64,000 nt of DNA from Niastella caeni (GCF_004834005.1 NZ_STFF01000002.1:186001-250000), one strand, 5' to 3'; positions 41,803 to 51,971 are shown, counted from the stretch's first letter. The notes: generated by a model not told the origin, from the sequence alone. Program-made: numbers and translations.

Positions 41803-44800
41803 ATGAAAGATCAGTTTGTAGTATACCTGATTGCCCTGGGCTGCTTTTGTATGTCATCTACCCAATCTGTAGGGCAGGTGAAAGCTGCTTTTTCGGCTAA
41901 TACGGTGGAAGGATGTTCTCCCCTGGTAGTACAATTCCAGGATGCGTCAACCGGTAACCCTGCCAGTTGGCGTTGGGACCTTGGTAATGGCACCATTTCC
42001 TTATTCCAAAACCCTTCAACCGTTTATTTTGCACCGGGCACCTATGCGGTAAAGCTGGTGGTAAAGAATGCAGGTGGCGCCGATTCCGTTGTCAGGCAAC
42101 AATACATTACTGTAAACGATAATCCCGAAGTTAATTTCTCCGCATCTGATTCCATTGGCTGCTTTCCATTTCCCGTAACGTTCACTGATAAAAGTTCGGT
42201 TAGCAACAGTGTTATCAATAGCTGGCAATGGGATTTTGGCGACGGTAATACTTCAACCGCACAACATCCCTCCCATACATATACCGGTACAGGAAATTAT
42301 ACGGTAACATTAAAGGCTACCACCGATAAAGGATGCAGCAAAGGTTTTAGTAAATCGCAGTATATACAAATAACTTCCGGCGCACTGGCCAATTTTGATT
42401 ATACGCCTGTACAAAACAGTTGTAATGCACCACTCGATATTGACTTTAATAACAAGTCTGTAGAATCTGGTACAGTTTCTTACTTATGGAATTTTGGCGA
42501 TGGACAAACATCTACTGATAAAAGTCCCCGGCACAGGTATGTAGCCAATGGCGCATTCACGGTTACGCTTATTGCCATAACCAGTTCAGGGTGCCGCGAT
42601 ACGCTGCGTAAAACGAATTTAATAGTATTGGGAAATACCCTTACCCAGTTTACAATACCTGGCAGCGTTTGTGCCGGGCAATCATTTTTTCCCATCAACA
42701 CTTCTACTCCCGTACCAGGTTCAGTACGTTGGGATTTTGGTGATGGCAGTCAGTCAACAGCAGCCAGCCCGCAAAAAAGCTATGCCACTGCCGCAACGTA
42801 TACTATTAAACTGGTAAATCATTTTGCTGCCTGTCCTGATTCAGTGAGCAAAACCATTACAGTACTACCCAGGCCATCGGCTTCTTTTACAACCGACCGT
42901 ACCTATTCCTGCAGCGTTCCTGCGGCTATTCAGTTTACCAATACAACTATAGGCGTTGTTGGCTACCATTGGGATTTTGGCGATGGCAACACCAGCACCG
43001 ACGCCAATCCAAAGCATGTTTATAGTGCTTTTGGAAACTATACCGTTAAACTGATTGTAACGGGCAGCAATGGTTGTACAGATACAATTATTAAACAGGA
43101 CCTTATACGTGTAAACCGCCCGCAGGTACAGATCAATAACCTGCCGCTGAAAGGTTGCCTGCCCTTTACAGTTCCTTTTTCAGCCAGAATTACCGTACAG
43201 GATAATGTAGTAACCTATCGTTGGGATTTTGGCGATGGTACCGGTTCAACGCAGGCTGCACCTACAAAAACATATACTACCGAAGGAAGCTATACTGTTA
43301 AGCTGGTGATCACTACCGCCGGCGGTTGTACCGATTCAATGGTAATACCGTATGGCGTTGAAGCGGCGCCGCCGCCCGTTGCTGAATTTACGGCTAACCC
43401 ACGTGAAGTATGCCGTAGTCAGGCTATTCAGTTTACCAATCAAAGTGCGCCTGCCGGTGAACAATGGGTTTGGATTTTTGGTGATGGCGGCTTGTCTGGC
43501 CGGGAGAACCCGGTTTATCAATATAGTGATACCGGATACTTCAGCGTGACCCTGATTGCCACAAATAAAGGTTGCTCCGATACTATAACCAAAAACAATT
43601 TTGTTAAGATCAATCCACCGGTTGCCCGTTTTACCCCAATGATGACCTGTGCTGATAAATACGCGCGAACTTTCGTTGACAATTCTATCGCCGCGCAAAG
43701 CTGGCTATGGGATTTTGGCGATGGCACCACCAGCATCAGCCAGTCACCTTCGCACCGGTATGCGGCAAGGGGATCATACCGGGTACGGCTCATTGTTACC
43801 AACGGTGGTTGTGTAGACAGCATGATGCGGTACATTATCATTGCCGATGAGCATCCTGATTTCGACGCAGATAAGAAAGATGTGTGTAAAGAAGAGGAAA
43901 TAGCTTTTACTATACAAAAGTATGACCCGGCCTATATCAGCAGCATACTATGGTATTTCGGGGATGACTCCCTCAGTGTTGTTCCCGGTAATGTTACCCA
44001 TAGCTACAAACGATCTGGCTGGTACGATGTTACGCTCGTATACACCGATGTTAATGGTTGCATTGGCTCAACCTTAAAGCGGCAATACATTCGGGTAAAT
44101 GGTCCGGCTGCGGCTTTTGAAGCGGTTCAACAAAAGATATGTATTGATAAGTTGGCAACATTCAGGGATCTGTCTGTTGCCGATGGTATGCATCCTATTG
44201 TTAAATGGGTGTGGGTATATGGCGATGGAAAAGAAGACACTTTAACTGCTCCGCCCTTTACACACCAATACGATAATGGCGGGTCCTATACGGTTTCCCT
44301 ACGGGTTACAGACAGCAGAGGTTGCACCGACAATTACTCGCGTGCGGCTGCTATCAGTATTTCAAACCCCAGGGCAGCGTTTTCCACTGTAGATACCAGT
44401 TCCTGCCCCGGTAAACCGGTTAATTTCTCCAACGGTTCTACCGGAGAAAACCTGCAGTACAAATGGGAATTTGGTGATGGTAATACGGCTACACAAGTGG
44501 CGCCGGTACACCATTATCAATACGATGGTTTGTATACTGTAAACCTGTTCATCAGTGATCCCATTGGTTGCCGCGATACGGTTAAACGCACTGATTATAT
44601 TAAGATAGTTACGCCGGTAGCCGGGTTCACTATGTCAGATTCCATTGGAAGCTGCCCGCCCCTGCAGGTGAAATTTACCAGTGAAGCCAAAAATTATGTA
44701 ACCATTCGCTGGGAATTTGGCGATGGTTCTACTTCTACCCTTGAACATCCGGAACACTATTATAATATCCCCGGCGAATTTACAGTTACCCAAACGGTAA

Positions 44801-46599
44801 TAGCGCCGGGTGGTTGTATAGCCACGATGTCAAGAAAGGTAATTGTAAAAGGCCCGAAGGGCGACTTTACCTATACACCCACAACAGGTTGTGTGCCGCT
44901 TACGGTGCAGTTCAACGGCGTAGGGAATGACATTAAATCATACATCTGGGATTATAATGATGGTAATACTACCGCTTCAACAGTTAACTCTGTACAGTAT
45001 ACCTACAATGCTGCCGGACGTTTCATTCCCCGCATGATCCTGATTGATAGCAATGGCTGCCAGGTGCCGGTTATTGGAAAAGATACCATCAATGCCATTG
45101 GGGTGGTAGCCAGGGCAACCATGGATACATACAGGATCTGTAACAGCGGTTATATTCAGTTCACCGACAAATCGGTTGCTAACGATTATATTACCGCGCA
45201 TCTGTGGGATTTTGGAGATGGTACATACAGTATGCAGCCTAATCCACGGCATCATTTTTCTACGGCGCCCGCTAATTATACCGTTTTGCATATGGTAACT
45301 ACGGCCAATGGCTGTAAAGATGTGCTTCGGATGATTGACACGATAAAAGTATTTGCAACGCCTAAAGTGGCGATAACCGGCGATAAAGAAGCGTGTGAGC
45401 CCGGCCAACTAAATTTCAATGCCGTAGTAACGGGCGATGATGCAGGTTTGAAAAAACATTGGGAGTTTGGTAATGGACAAACGGCTGAAACAACCACTTC
45501 GGTTTCCCATACCTACAACGCACCCGGTAATTACCAGGTGCAGTTACAAACTGTTTACCAGGATTATTGTTTCGATACAGCACGCCATAGTGTAACCATC
45601 TGGCCTTTACCGAACACCTTTGCCGGAAAAGATACATTTGTATGCCGCGGCACACCCATGCAGTTAAAACCTTCCGGTGCCCTTCAATATACCTGGGCCT
45701 CAACACCCGATATTTCCTGTACGAATTGCACGGCGCCGTTGATAAACCCTGCAAACAATACAACTTATATCGTAACAGGTGTATCTGCAAAGGGATGCGT
45801 AAAAAGCGACACCATAAACGTTCGGGTACGCCAGCCGTTTACCATGCAGGTGCAACCGGGCGATACCATTTGCGCGGGAGAACAGATCAGGTTATCGGCT
45901 TCCGGTGCAGATCAATATCAATGGAGCCCTGCTACCGGCCTCGATAATAACAGGGCAGCTTCACCTAAAGCATCGCCGGCGAAGACAACCATTTACACCG
46001 TTGTAGGCAACGATAATGACCATTGCTTTACCGATACCGGTGTGGTGAACGTAGTAGTTTATCCTATTCCGCAAATATTCGCAGGCAATGATACTACCGT
46101 GAATACGGGCAATACCATTCATCTAAAACCAACCTATTCTCAGGATGTTTCTTCTTTCAACTGGACACCTGCAAACGGGTTAAGTTGTACGAATTGTCCT
46201 TCGCCAAAGGCACAGGTAAAAGGAAGCGTTACTTACCGCGTTACGGCATCAAACCAGGGCGGTTGTACAGCTTCTGATGATATCACCATCACTTCTATTT
46301 GTAACGGCGATAATTACTTTATACCAAATACTTTCTCACCCAATGGCGACGGCGTTAACGATGTATTCATGGTGCGTGGAAAGGGCGTATACAATGTTCA
46401 TTCACTGCGCATCTTTAACCGGTGGGGGCATTTGGTATTTGAGAAAAGGAATTTTATGGCAAATGATCCTGCGGCGGGTTGGGATGGAAAGATCAATGGC
46501 AGGTTAGCCGATATGGATGTTTATGTATATATCGTAGATATAATCTGTGATAATTCGAATATAATTCCCTATAAAGGGAATGTGGCGCTGATCCGTTAG
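41803..46599 (+). CDS. Giant PKD-repeat surface protein with gliding-type (CHU_C) C-terminus
   Basis: 1598 residues. Signal peptide at about 1-25 ends near SVGQ. I count about 15 PKD-like repeats of 80-90 residues by their WxFGDG-type core, from WRWDLGNG near 50 to KHWEFGNG near 1220. Three Ig-like domains of the AGxDTxVCxGTPxQLxPSG type follow. The last 90 residues (FIPNTFSPNGDGVNDVF ... FNRWGHLVFE ... GWDGKINGR ... PYKGNVALIR) are the CHU_C, type B sorting domain of the type IX system. It should be a cell-surface adhesin or gliding component. A PorP/SprF gene follows 95 bp downstream. Confidence 0.93.
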   Translation: MKDQFVVYLIALGCFCMSSTQSVGQVKAAFSANTVEGCSPLVVQFQDASTGNPASWRWDLGNGTISLFQNPSTVYFAPGTYAVKLVVKNAGGADSVVRQQYITVNDNPEVNFSASDSIGCFPFPVTFTDKSSVSNSVINSWQWDFGDGNTSTAQHPSHTYTGTGNYTVTLKATTDKGCSKGFSKSQYIQITSGALANFDYTPVQNSCNAPLDIDFNNKSVESGTVSYLWNFGDGQTSTDKSPRHRYVANGAFTVTLIAITSSGCRDTLRKTNLIVLGNTLTQFTIPGSVCAGQSFFPINTSTPVPGSVRWDFGDGSQSTAASPQKSYATAATYTIKLVNHFAACPDSVSKTITVLPRPSASFTTDRTYSCSVPAAIQFTNTTIGVVGYHWDFGDGNTSTDANPKHVYSAFGNYTVKLIVTGSNGCTDTIIKQDLIRVNRPQVQINNLPLKGCLPFTVPFSARITVQDNVVTYRWDFGDGTGSTQAAPTKTYTTEGSYTVKLVITTAGGCTDSMVIPYGVEAAPPPVAEFTANPREVCRSQAIQFTNQSAPAGEQWVWIFGDGGLSGRENPVYQYSDTGYFSVTLIATNKGCSDTITKNNFVKINPPVARFTPMMTCADKYARTFVDNSIAAQSWLWDFGDGTTSISQSPSHRYAARGSYRVRLIVTNGGCVDSMMRYIIIADEHPDFDADKKDVCKEEEIAFTIQKYDPAYISSILWYFGDDSLSVVPGNVTHSYKRSGWYDVTLVYTDVNGCIGSTLKRQYIRVNGPAAAFEAVQQKICIDKLATFRDLSVADGMHPIVKWVWVYGDGKEDTLTAPPFTHQYDNGGSYTVSLRVTDSRGCTDNYSRAAAISISNPRAAFSTVDTSSCPGKPVNFSNGSTGENLQYKWEFGDGNTATQVAPVHHYQYDGLYTVNLFISDPIGCRDTVKRTDYIKIVTPVAGFTMSDSIGSCPPLQVKFTSEAKNYVTIRWEFGDGSTSTLEHPEHYYNIPGEFTVTQTVIAPGGCIATMSRKVIVKGPKGDFTYTPTTGCVPLTVQFNGVGNDIKSYIWDYNDGNTTASTVNSVQYTYNAAGRFIPRMILIDSNGCQVPVIGKDTINAIGVVARATMDTYRICNSGYIQFTDKSVANDYITAHLWDFGDGTYSMQPNPRHHFSTAPANYTVLHMVTTANGCKDVLRMIDTIKVFATPKVAITGDKEACEPGQLNFNAVVTGDDAGLKKHWEFGNGQTAETTTSVSHTYNAPGNYQVQLQTVYQDYCFDTARHSVTIWPLPNTFAGKDTFVCRGTPMQLKPSGALQYTWASTPDISCTNCTAPLINPANNTTYIVTGVSAKGCVKSDTINVRVRQPFTMQVQPGDTICAGEQIRLSASGADQYQWSPATGLDNNRAASPKASPAKTTIYTVVGNDNDHCFTDTGVVNVVVYPIPQIFAGNDTTVNTGNTIHLKPTYSQDVSSFNWTPANGLSCTNCPSPKAQVKGSVTYRVTASNQGGCTASDDITITSICNGDNYFIPNTFSPNGDGVNDVFMVRGKGVYNVHSLRIFNRWGHLVFEKRNFMANDPAAGWDGKINGRLADMDVYVYIVDIICDNSNIIPYKGNVALIR

Positions 46600-46694
46600 T
46601 TAGTTTTGGTTACCGTTTTACGAGTTAACCAGTTGACAGAGTTTATAAGTGTTTTATTCAGGAAATTACCAGTATCAATACCTAAACCTATACC

Positions 46695-47723
46695 ATGAAA
46701 AAGCTATGTAGAAAAATTGTAACCGGCTTTGCGTTGGTGGCATCGGTTTCAGCACAGGCACAGGACCTTCACTTCTCGCAATTTTTTGAAGCGCCGTTAT
46801 TGCGCAATCCTTCGCTGGCAGGCATCTTTACCGGTGATATCAGGGTGCAGGGCGTGTACCGCGATCAATGGAACAGCTTTACCAATGCGTATCGCACCGG
46901 GTCGTTGAATGCAGAATATAAAATGCCGGTAGGGGGCAACAATGATTTTATAACGGCTGGGATGCAAATGTTGTATGATAAGGCGGGAACCGTTGGGTTG
47001 ACCACTACGCAATTGATGCCCGCATTGAATTATCATAAATCGTTAAGTGATGATAAAGTGGCCTTTTTATCACTGGGCTTCATGGGTGGTTTAATACGCA
47101 AGAGCCTTGATATGACTAAAATGACCACCAACAATCAATACAATGGCGGTTGGAATTCCACTGCACCAACAGGTGAAACATTTGCTATGCCTAATTTCAA
47201 TGCCTGGGATGCTTCGGTAGGGATGAGTTACAACACGGCTTTTGGCGCTAATGGCGCAAATAGCCTGTTCGTTGGCCTTGCCTACCATCATTTAAATAAA
47301 CCCAAAAATTCATTTTATCGCGACGCTACGTTGCAACTCAACCCGAAATATGTTTTTTCAACAGGTGTGAAATGGTTGATCGACGACTTTTCTTATTTCA
47401 CGTTACAGGCCGATCATTCGCAACAGGGAACCGTAAAGGAAACCATAGCCGGTGGATTATATTCATACAATACCAGCAGTTTTGTTGATGATGCTGCCTG
47501 TGTATTGCATTTCGGCGCTTTTTTGCGTTGGAAAGATGCCTTTATCCCGGTTGTGAAAGTTGATATGAGGTCATTATCTGTTGCCCTGAGCTATGATGTG
47601 AATGTGTCTCAACTGAAAACCGCCAGTCAGGGCAGAGGCGGGTTTGAACTTTCATTGTCATATGTGGGATTTTTTGATAGGGATAATGCTGCTCGTGATG
47701 CCGTATTGTGCCCGAGATTTTAA
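46695..47723 (+). CDS. PorP/SprF-family type IX secretion outer-membrane protein
   Basis: 342 residues with a signal peptide ending near SAQAQ. QDLHFSQFFEAPLLRNPSLAGIFTGDIRVQGVYRDQW is the family N-terminus, followed by alternating beta-strands to the C-terminal VNVSQLKTASQGRGGFELSLSYVG. In Flavobacterium johnsoniae SprF is needed to secrete the type B substrate SprB. The position right after a type B PKD protein suggests the same pairing here. Confidence 0.93.
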   Translation: MKKLCRKIVTGFALVASVSAQAQDLHFSQFFEAPLLRNPSLAGIFTGDIRVQGVYRDQWNSFTNAYRTGSLNAEYKMPVGGNNDFITAGMQMLYDKAGTVGLTTTQLMPALNYHKSLSDDKVAFLSLGFMGGLIRKSLDMTKMTTNNQYNGGWNSTAPTGETFAMPNFNAWDASVGMSYNTAFGANGANSLFVGLAYHHLNKPKNSFYRDATLQLNPKYVFSTGVKWLIDDFSYFTLQADHSQQGTVKETIAGGLYSYNTSSFVDDAACVLHFGAFLRWKDAFIPVVKVDMRSLSVALSYDVNVSQLKTASQGRGGFELSLSYVGFFDRDNAARDAVLCPRF

Positions 47724-47810
47724 GGCGTGAAACGGCAAACGTGAAATCGTAAAACCTGAAACCTGTAACCGGTAGCAACTCCCCTTTAGGGGTTAGGGGT
47801 ATCATTCCCG
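47724..47810. repeat. Word repeats and a CCCCTTTAGGGG palindrome
   Basis: 47727-47745 CGTGAAACGGCAAACGTGAAA words (also at 27067); 47753-47772 CCTGAAACCTGTAACCGG words; 47778-47800 CTCCCCTTTAGGGGTTAGGGG. All lie between the SprF-like gene and the chitinase. Confidence 0.5.
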
Positions 47811-47907
47811 TAAGATGATTTATACAAGTGGTGATCATTGAATGTGTGTTCTGCTGTACATTACATTTTTCGCATTTGCAGCACTATTAATATAAAACAC
47901 ACATCGA

Positions 47908-49044
47908 ATGACCCGCATACTGTTAACATCACTGTTCCTGCTTGCCATATGTGCTAACGGTTTTTCACAATCAGAACTCCCGCCTAAACCAAAAGAGGCG
48001 CCCAAAAAGCAACCGCAGGGGCTGGCAGTGATTGCTTATTATGCCGGCCAGGCAGCGCAGGTTGACAGTTTTGCGGCTGAAAAGCTAACCCATATCATAT
48101 TTAGCTTCTGTCATTTAAACGGAAATCAACTGAAAGTTGATAATGCCAAAGATACCTTCACCATTCAGCGGCTGGTGGCATTGAAAAAAAGAAATCCCCG
48201 GCTAAAAGTATTATTGTCCCTGGGCGGTTGGGGTGGCTGTGAAACCTGTTCCGATGTATTTTCTACAGAAAAAGGACGGGCGGAATTTTCGCAATCGGTA
48301 AAAGGCCTGCTGGATTATTTCAAGGCAGATGGTATTGACCTCGATTGGGAATACCCTGCAATCTCCGGTTATCCCGGCCACCGGTTTGTGCCGGAAGATA
48401 AACCCAATTTCACCAAACTGGTTACACAATTGCGTGCGGCCATTGGTTGGAAAAACGAGATCAGCTTTGCCGCCGGCGGTTTTACCAAATTCCTGGAAGA
48501 ATCTATTGAATGGAAAAAAGTAATGCCCCTGCTCGACCGGGTTAATTTAATGACCTACGACCTGGTGCATGGTTATAGTACGGTTACCGGTCATCATACC
48601 CCTATATATTCTACTCCTGATCAAATAGAGTCTGCAGACAATGCCATCCGTTTCCTGGATTCAATAGGGATTCCGCGTCGGAAAATGGTGATCGGCGCCG
48701 CTTTCTATGCGCGCATCTTTGAAAATGTAGATAGCGTAAATAACGGTCTGTATCAACCTGGTAAATTCAAACGGGGAGTTCCGTTCAAAGCATATCCCCG
48801 GGTGCTTTCTGCTGATAGTGGTTTTGTTTATCACTGGGACCCCATAGCCCGTGCGCCCTGGTTGTATAATGCCAAACAAAAATTGTTTGTGACGTTTGAC
48901 GATACTACCTCTATGCGGTTGAAGACAGCGTATGCTATTGAAAAAAAGCTCAATGGTATTATGTTCTGGCAATTGGGGGAAGATACTTACAGTGGAGGGT
49001 TGTTAGATGTTATAGATAAGGAAAAAAAGGCAACGAGGCAATGA
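47908..49044 (+). CDS. GH18 chitinase
   Basis: 378 residues. Signal peptide MTRILLTSLFLLAICANGFS, then a Pro/Lys linker. The GH18 barrel has SLGGWGG at 104-110 and the catalytic DGIDLDWE at 141-148 with proton donor Glu148. MTYDL and the terminal MFWQLGED are the other barrel motifs. It cleaves beta-1,4 N-acetylglucosamine polymers. It lacks a type IX sorting domain and a carbohydrate-binding module, so it is probably periplasmic or freely secreted. Confidence 0.96.
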   Translation: MTRILLTSLFLLAICANGFSQSELPPKPKEAPKKQPQGLAVIAYYAGQAAQVDSFAAEKLTHIIFSFCHLNGNQLKVDNAKDTFTIQRLVALKKRNPRLKVLLSLGGWGGCETCSDVFSTEKGRAEFSQSVKGLLDYFKADGIDLDWEYPAISGYPGHRFVPEDKPNFTKLVTQLRAAIGWKNEISFAAGGFTKFLEESIEWKKVMPLLDRVNLMTYDLVHGYSTVTGHHTPIYSTPDQIESADNAIRFLDSIGIPRRKMVIGAAFYARIFENVDSVNNGLYQPGKFKRGVPFKAYPRVLSADSGFVYHWDPIARAPWLYNAKQKLFVTFDDTTSMRLKTAYAIEKKLNGIMFWQLGEDTYSGGLLDVIDKEKKATRQ

Positions 49045-49190
49045 GAAAGGCACAAAGGCATTGAGGCAACAAGGCATAAAGTAAAACGAATATGTATTTG
49101 CTTGCAGCTTGCAGCGTGAAGCTTGCAGCGGTATTTTGTATTTGCTTGCAGCTTACAGCTTACAGCCTGAAAGGTAGAACGCAGGAGAAA
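49022..49190. repeat. Word arrays after the chitinase gene
   Basis: 49022-49080 repeats AAGGCAACGAGGCAATGAG units; 49097-49175 repeats GCTTGCAGCTTGCAGCG units, twice preceded by GTATTTGCTTGCAGC. The first array overlaps the chitinase stop, so its last residues (KEKKATRQ) come from the array. Confidence 0.65.
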
Positions 49191-49200
49191 TAATTTAATA

Positions 49201-49701
49201 CTAAGAAACTCTTTTTCCGAGTTCTATCACCTCACAATCTTTCATATTACTTCCATCGATCACAAAGCGGATCAGGGTGCGCACTTTGTGCCAGCCCTGC
49301 ATGCCTGCTGCACCTGGGTTCATATGCAGGCATTGCAGTTGATCGTCGAACATTACTTTTAAAATATGGGAGTGACCGCAAATAAATAATTGCGGTGGAT
49401 TGGCTGTCAATTCTTTTTTTACTGCTGGATTGTATTTTGGCGGGTACCCCCCAATGTGGGTCATAAAAACTGTTACGCCTTCACAGGTCCAGCGAAGATT
49501 CTCCGGATAAACTGTTCTTATATCCTGGCCATCAATATTGCCGTATACGCCTTTCAGGGGTTTGAAAGCAGCCAGTTTGTTGGCGAGTTCGATATTCCCG
49601 AAATCACCGGCATGCCATATTTCATCGCAGGATGCAAAGTGTTTAAAAACGGCTTCATCCAGATGGCCATGCGTATCAGATATCAACCCTATTCGCTTCA
49701 T
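49201..49701 (-). CDS. YfcE-type metallophosphoesterase
   Basis: 166 residues. The calcineurin-like phosphoesterase motifs are complete: GLISDTHGHLD near the N-terminus, DEIWHAGDFG, GVYGNIDGQD, TCEGVTVFMTHIGGYPP and LFICGHSH. Two metal ions would be bound. Family members hydrolyse phosphodiesters, with varied physiological substrates. It is convergent with the chitinase. Confidence 0.93.
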   Translation of the reverse strand: MKRIGLISDTHGHLDEAVFKHFASCDEIWHAGDFGNIELANKLAAFKPLKGVYGNIDGQDIRTVYPENLRWTCEGVTVFMTHIGGYPPKYNPAVKKELTANPPQLFICGHSHILKVMFDDQLQCLHMNPGAAGMQGWHKVRTLIRFVIDGSNMKDCEVIELGKRVS

Positions 49702-49743
49702 GATAAAACAAGTATAGCATTAGTAAGGCTTGCTGGTTGCTTT

Positions 49744-50187
49744 TTATGGACGGTACACGACCTCATCTTCGGCCAGTTGTTTGATGGTATCCAGCGTTTC
49801 TTCCCAATTCTTTTCGGCATGCGCAAATACCATTTGGGATGAAAAATTACTTTGCGTCAATTGTAACAGGATACCTGTTTCATTAGGGGTGAGGCTGAAG
49901 GTGATCTCTGAATAATTTTCCGGACTGTCTTCTGTAGCGGAAAATACGCTCCAGTAGGTATAGGATAATTTCTTTTCCTGTTCAAAATGCAGCAGGGCGC
50001 CTTTGTCTTTAACTTCTTTATCCTTGTACACAAAGGTGAAGGCGATGGCGCTTCCCGGTTTCCAGTCGGTGATCATTTGAACTCCCAGCCACTGTTCAAT
50101 ATATTGGTTATCGGTTAAAATGGTCCATATTTTCAAAGGGGTAGCATCAATGTGTCTTTCTTTGGTAAGGATTAGATTCTTTTTCAT
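49744..50187 (-). CDS. SRPBCC / AHSA1-like domain protein
   Basis: 147 residues. The START-like helix-grip fold is seen from RHIDATPLKIWTILTDNQYIEQWLG, FTFVYKDKEVKDKGALLHFEQEKKLSYTYWS, and the C-terminal helix AEKNWEETLDTIKQL. Such proteins bind hydrophobic ligands; AHSA1 members activate Hsp90, but the bacterial ones are mostly unassigned. It may be cotranscribed with the phosphoesterase 42 bp downstream. Confidence 0.88.
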   Translation of the reverse strand: MKKNLILTKERHIDATPLKIWTILTDNQYIEQWLGVQMITDWKPGSAIAFTFVYKDKEVKDKGALLHFEQEKKLSYTYWSVFSATEDSPENYSEITFSLTPNETGILLQLTQSNFSSQMVFAHAEKNWEETLDTIKQLAEDEVVYRP

Positions 50188-50505
50188 TAGTAATTATTTA
50201 GTGTTTTAGCCAGGTTCTGAAAAATACGGGGTGCAAGATACATGGCGGCGCTGGTACAATAAAGAATGGGTAATAAATATTCATTAACTTTACTTCAACG
50301 ATTATTGCCATGCCATTCCATCGCAATTTTACATATTGGATCGATAAGCGGAGCTGGAAATATGTATTTCTGCTAAAAACACTCGAACTTTCTCTATAAA
50401 AGGTCCCGCACGCTCATTTATTACCTGCATTTTGTATTTCATCAGCATATTAGCTAATTAGCACATTAGCACATTGCTTCATTATTAACATAAGCACTTT
50501 GTTAT
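50188..50505. other. Intergenic region between divergent genes, 318 bp
   Basis: It holds single-arm ATTAGCACATTAGCACATTGC words at 50446-50478, related to 1985-2012 and to the 35500 array. A 29-codon ORF at 50310-50399 follows a TAACTTTA box but encodes nothing recognisable. No RNA gene seen. Confidence 0.45.
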
Positions 50506-51663
50506 ATGTCATATTATTATAAGTTAGGGAATGTTCCCCATAAGCGTCATACACAATTCCGCAAACCGGATGGCTCCTTATACGCAGAACAATTGTTCTC
50601 TACTGAAGGGTTTTCCAATGATTATTCGTTGTTGTACCATTGCCATCCGCCAACTGATATTATTAAAACTGAACCGTCTTACGATGTATCGCCAAAAGTT
50701 GCCGAAGAAAAAATGCTCAGGCATCGCAGCTTTGAGGGGTTTAAAGTAAAACCGGCAATAGACTATTTGCAAAGCCGTACCCCGGTTTTGGTGAATAATG
50801 ACTGCCATATTGTATTGGCGGCGCCACAGGAAGGCATGCATGATTATTATTTTAAAAATGCAGATGCCGATGAAATGATCTTTGTGCATGAAGGCGAAGG
50901 TGTGTTACGAACCATGTATGGCGAGTTGCCATTCGCATATGGCGATTACCTGGTGATACCACGCGGTACTATTTACCAGGTACAGTTTAAGAATACCGAC
51001 AACCGTCTTTTTATTGTGGAGTCATTCAGCCCCATCCGGTTCCCCAAAAAATACCTGAGCAAGTATGGACAGTTGTTAGAGCATTCACCTTTTTGTGAGC
51101 GCGATATTCGTCCGCCGCAGAACCTGCCTACTTTTGATCAGAAAGGAGATTTTTTGATCCGCACCAAAAAGCGCGGTATGATGTATAACCTGCATTATGG
51201 TCATCATCCATTCGATATTGTTGGGTGGGACGGTTATTGTTACCCGTTTGCATTCAGCATTCATGATTTTGAGCCTATTACCGGCCGCGTACACCAGCCG
51301 CCACCCGTGCATCAAACATTTGAGGCAAATAATTTTGTGGTGTGTTCTTTTTGCCCAAGGTTGTTCGATTATCATCCGCAGTCGGTGCCGGCGCCCTATA
51401 ATCACAGTAATATCGATAGTGATGAGGTGTTATATTATGTTGATGGCGATTTTATGAGCCGCAAGAATGTAACGCGTGGTATGATCACTTTGCATCCTGC
51501 CGGTATACCGCATGGACCGCACCCCGGGGCGGTAGAAAAAAGTATCGGCGCCAAAGAAACCAAAGAGCTGGCAGTGATGGTAGATACATTTCATCCGCTG
51601 CAACTAACGGTGGAGGCTATTGATATAGAAAACCAGAATTATACAATGAGCTGGGCGGAGTGA
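50506..51663 (+). CDS. hmgA: Homogentisate 1,2-dioxygenase
   Basis: 385 residues. It opens the ring of homogentisate in tyrosine/phenylalanine catabolism. MSYYYKLGNVPHKRHTQFR is the family start. The cupin-type iron site is in the C-terminal half: HPFDIVGWDGYCYPF, PPPVHQTFE, and EVLYYVDGDF ... GMITLHPAGIPHGPHPG, giving the His/Glu/His triad. It is shorter than the human enzyme but of normal bacterial length for this group. No other catabolic genes (fah, maiA, hpd) are adjacent. Confidence 0.93.
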   Translation: MSYYYKLGNVPHKRHTQFRKPDGSLYAEQLFSTEGFSNDYSLLYHCHPPTDIIKTEPSYDVSPKVAEEKMLRHRSFEGFKVKPAIDYLQSRTPVLVNNDCHIVLAAPQEGMHDYYFKNADADEMIFVHEGEGVLRTMYGELPFAYGDYLVIPRGTIYQVQFKNTDNRLFIVESFSPIRFPKKYLSKYGQLLEHSPFCERDIRPPQNLPTFDQKGDFLIRTKKRGMMYNLHYGHHPFDIVGWDGYCYPFAFSIHDFEPITGRVHQPPPVHQTFEANNFVVCSFCPRLFDYHPQSVPAPYNHSNIDSDEVLYYVDGDFMSRKNVTRGMITLHPAGIPHGPHPGAVEKSIGAKETKELAVMVDTFHPLQLTVEAIDIENQNYTMSWAE

Positions 51664-51830
51664 TAATGGAATACAGCTTCAAGCTGCAAGCTATAAGCGG
51701 AATACAGTAATAATGTTATAATTCGATAATGGAATACAGCTGCAAACAGAGCACCTTCAGCTTTTTTGCTTTCTGCTTACAGCTTATAGCTTGCAGCTTG
51801 TAGCTTGCAGCTTGCAGCGGTTCCTGATAA
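51664..51830. repeat. Inverted word arrays (GCTTGCAGCTTGTAGC words)
   Basis: 51672-51695 CAGCTTCAAGCTGCAAGC; 51733-51745 again GGAATACAGC; 51772-51825 GCTTACAGCTTATAGCTTGCAGC repeated. Left and right words are mutually complementary. GGAATACA is shared with the spacers of aro copies 3 and 4. The 308-bp gap between hmgA and tetR holds only this array plus the tetR promoter. Confidence 0.6.
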
Positions 51831-51915
51831 TTAACATCCATTTATTTAATAAAATATTGTTTTGGGTTGATCGTCTGTCTTAAAACATGGGCAGACGATT
51901 TTTTTTTGAAAAAGC

Positions 51916-51947
51916 TTGGCGGTATCAAATTTTCTGATTTATCTTTG
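51916..51947 (+). promoter_or_regulatory. Promoter of the tetR gene
   Basis: TTG at 51916-51918, a 21-bp spacer, then TATCTTTG at 51940-51947. The operator at 51949-51968 begins one base after the -7 box. Confidence 0.7.
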
Positions 51948-51948
51948 T

Positions 51949-51968
51949 GTTTAACCAAATGGTTAAAC
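51949..51968. promoter_or_regulatory. TetR operator 1
   Basis: GTTTAACCAAATGGTTAAAC: 9-bp perfect inverted arms around AA. It covers the expected transcription start of tetR. A 17/20 identical copy lies before the tolC-like gene at 52605-52624. Confidence 0.78.
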
Positions 51969-51971
51969 TAC

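Noticed and set aside
50310..50399. 29-codon ORF before hmgA
   Set aside because: A TAACTTTA box precedes it, but the product is not recognisable and the length is within chance expectation.
51867..51971. Longer TetR start at 51867
   Set aside because: It would lie upstream of the promoter and read through the operator; GTG 51972 fits the TetR domain start.
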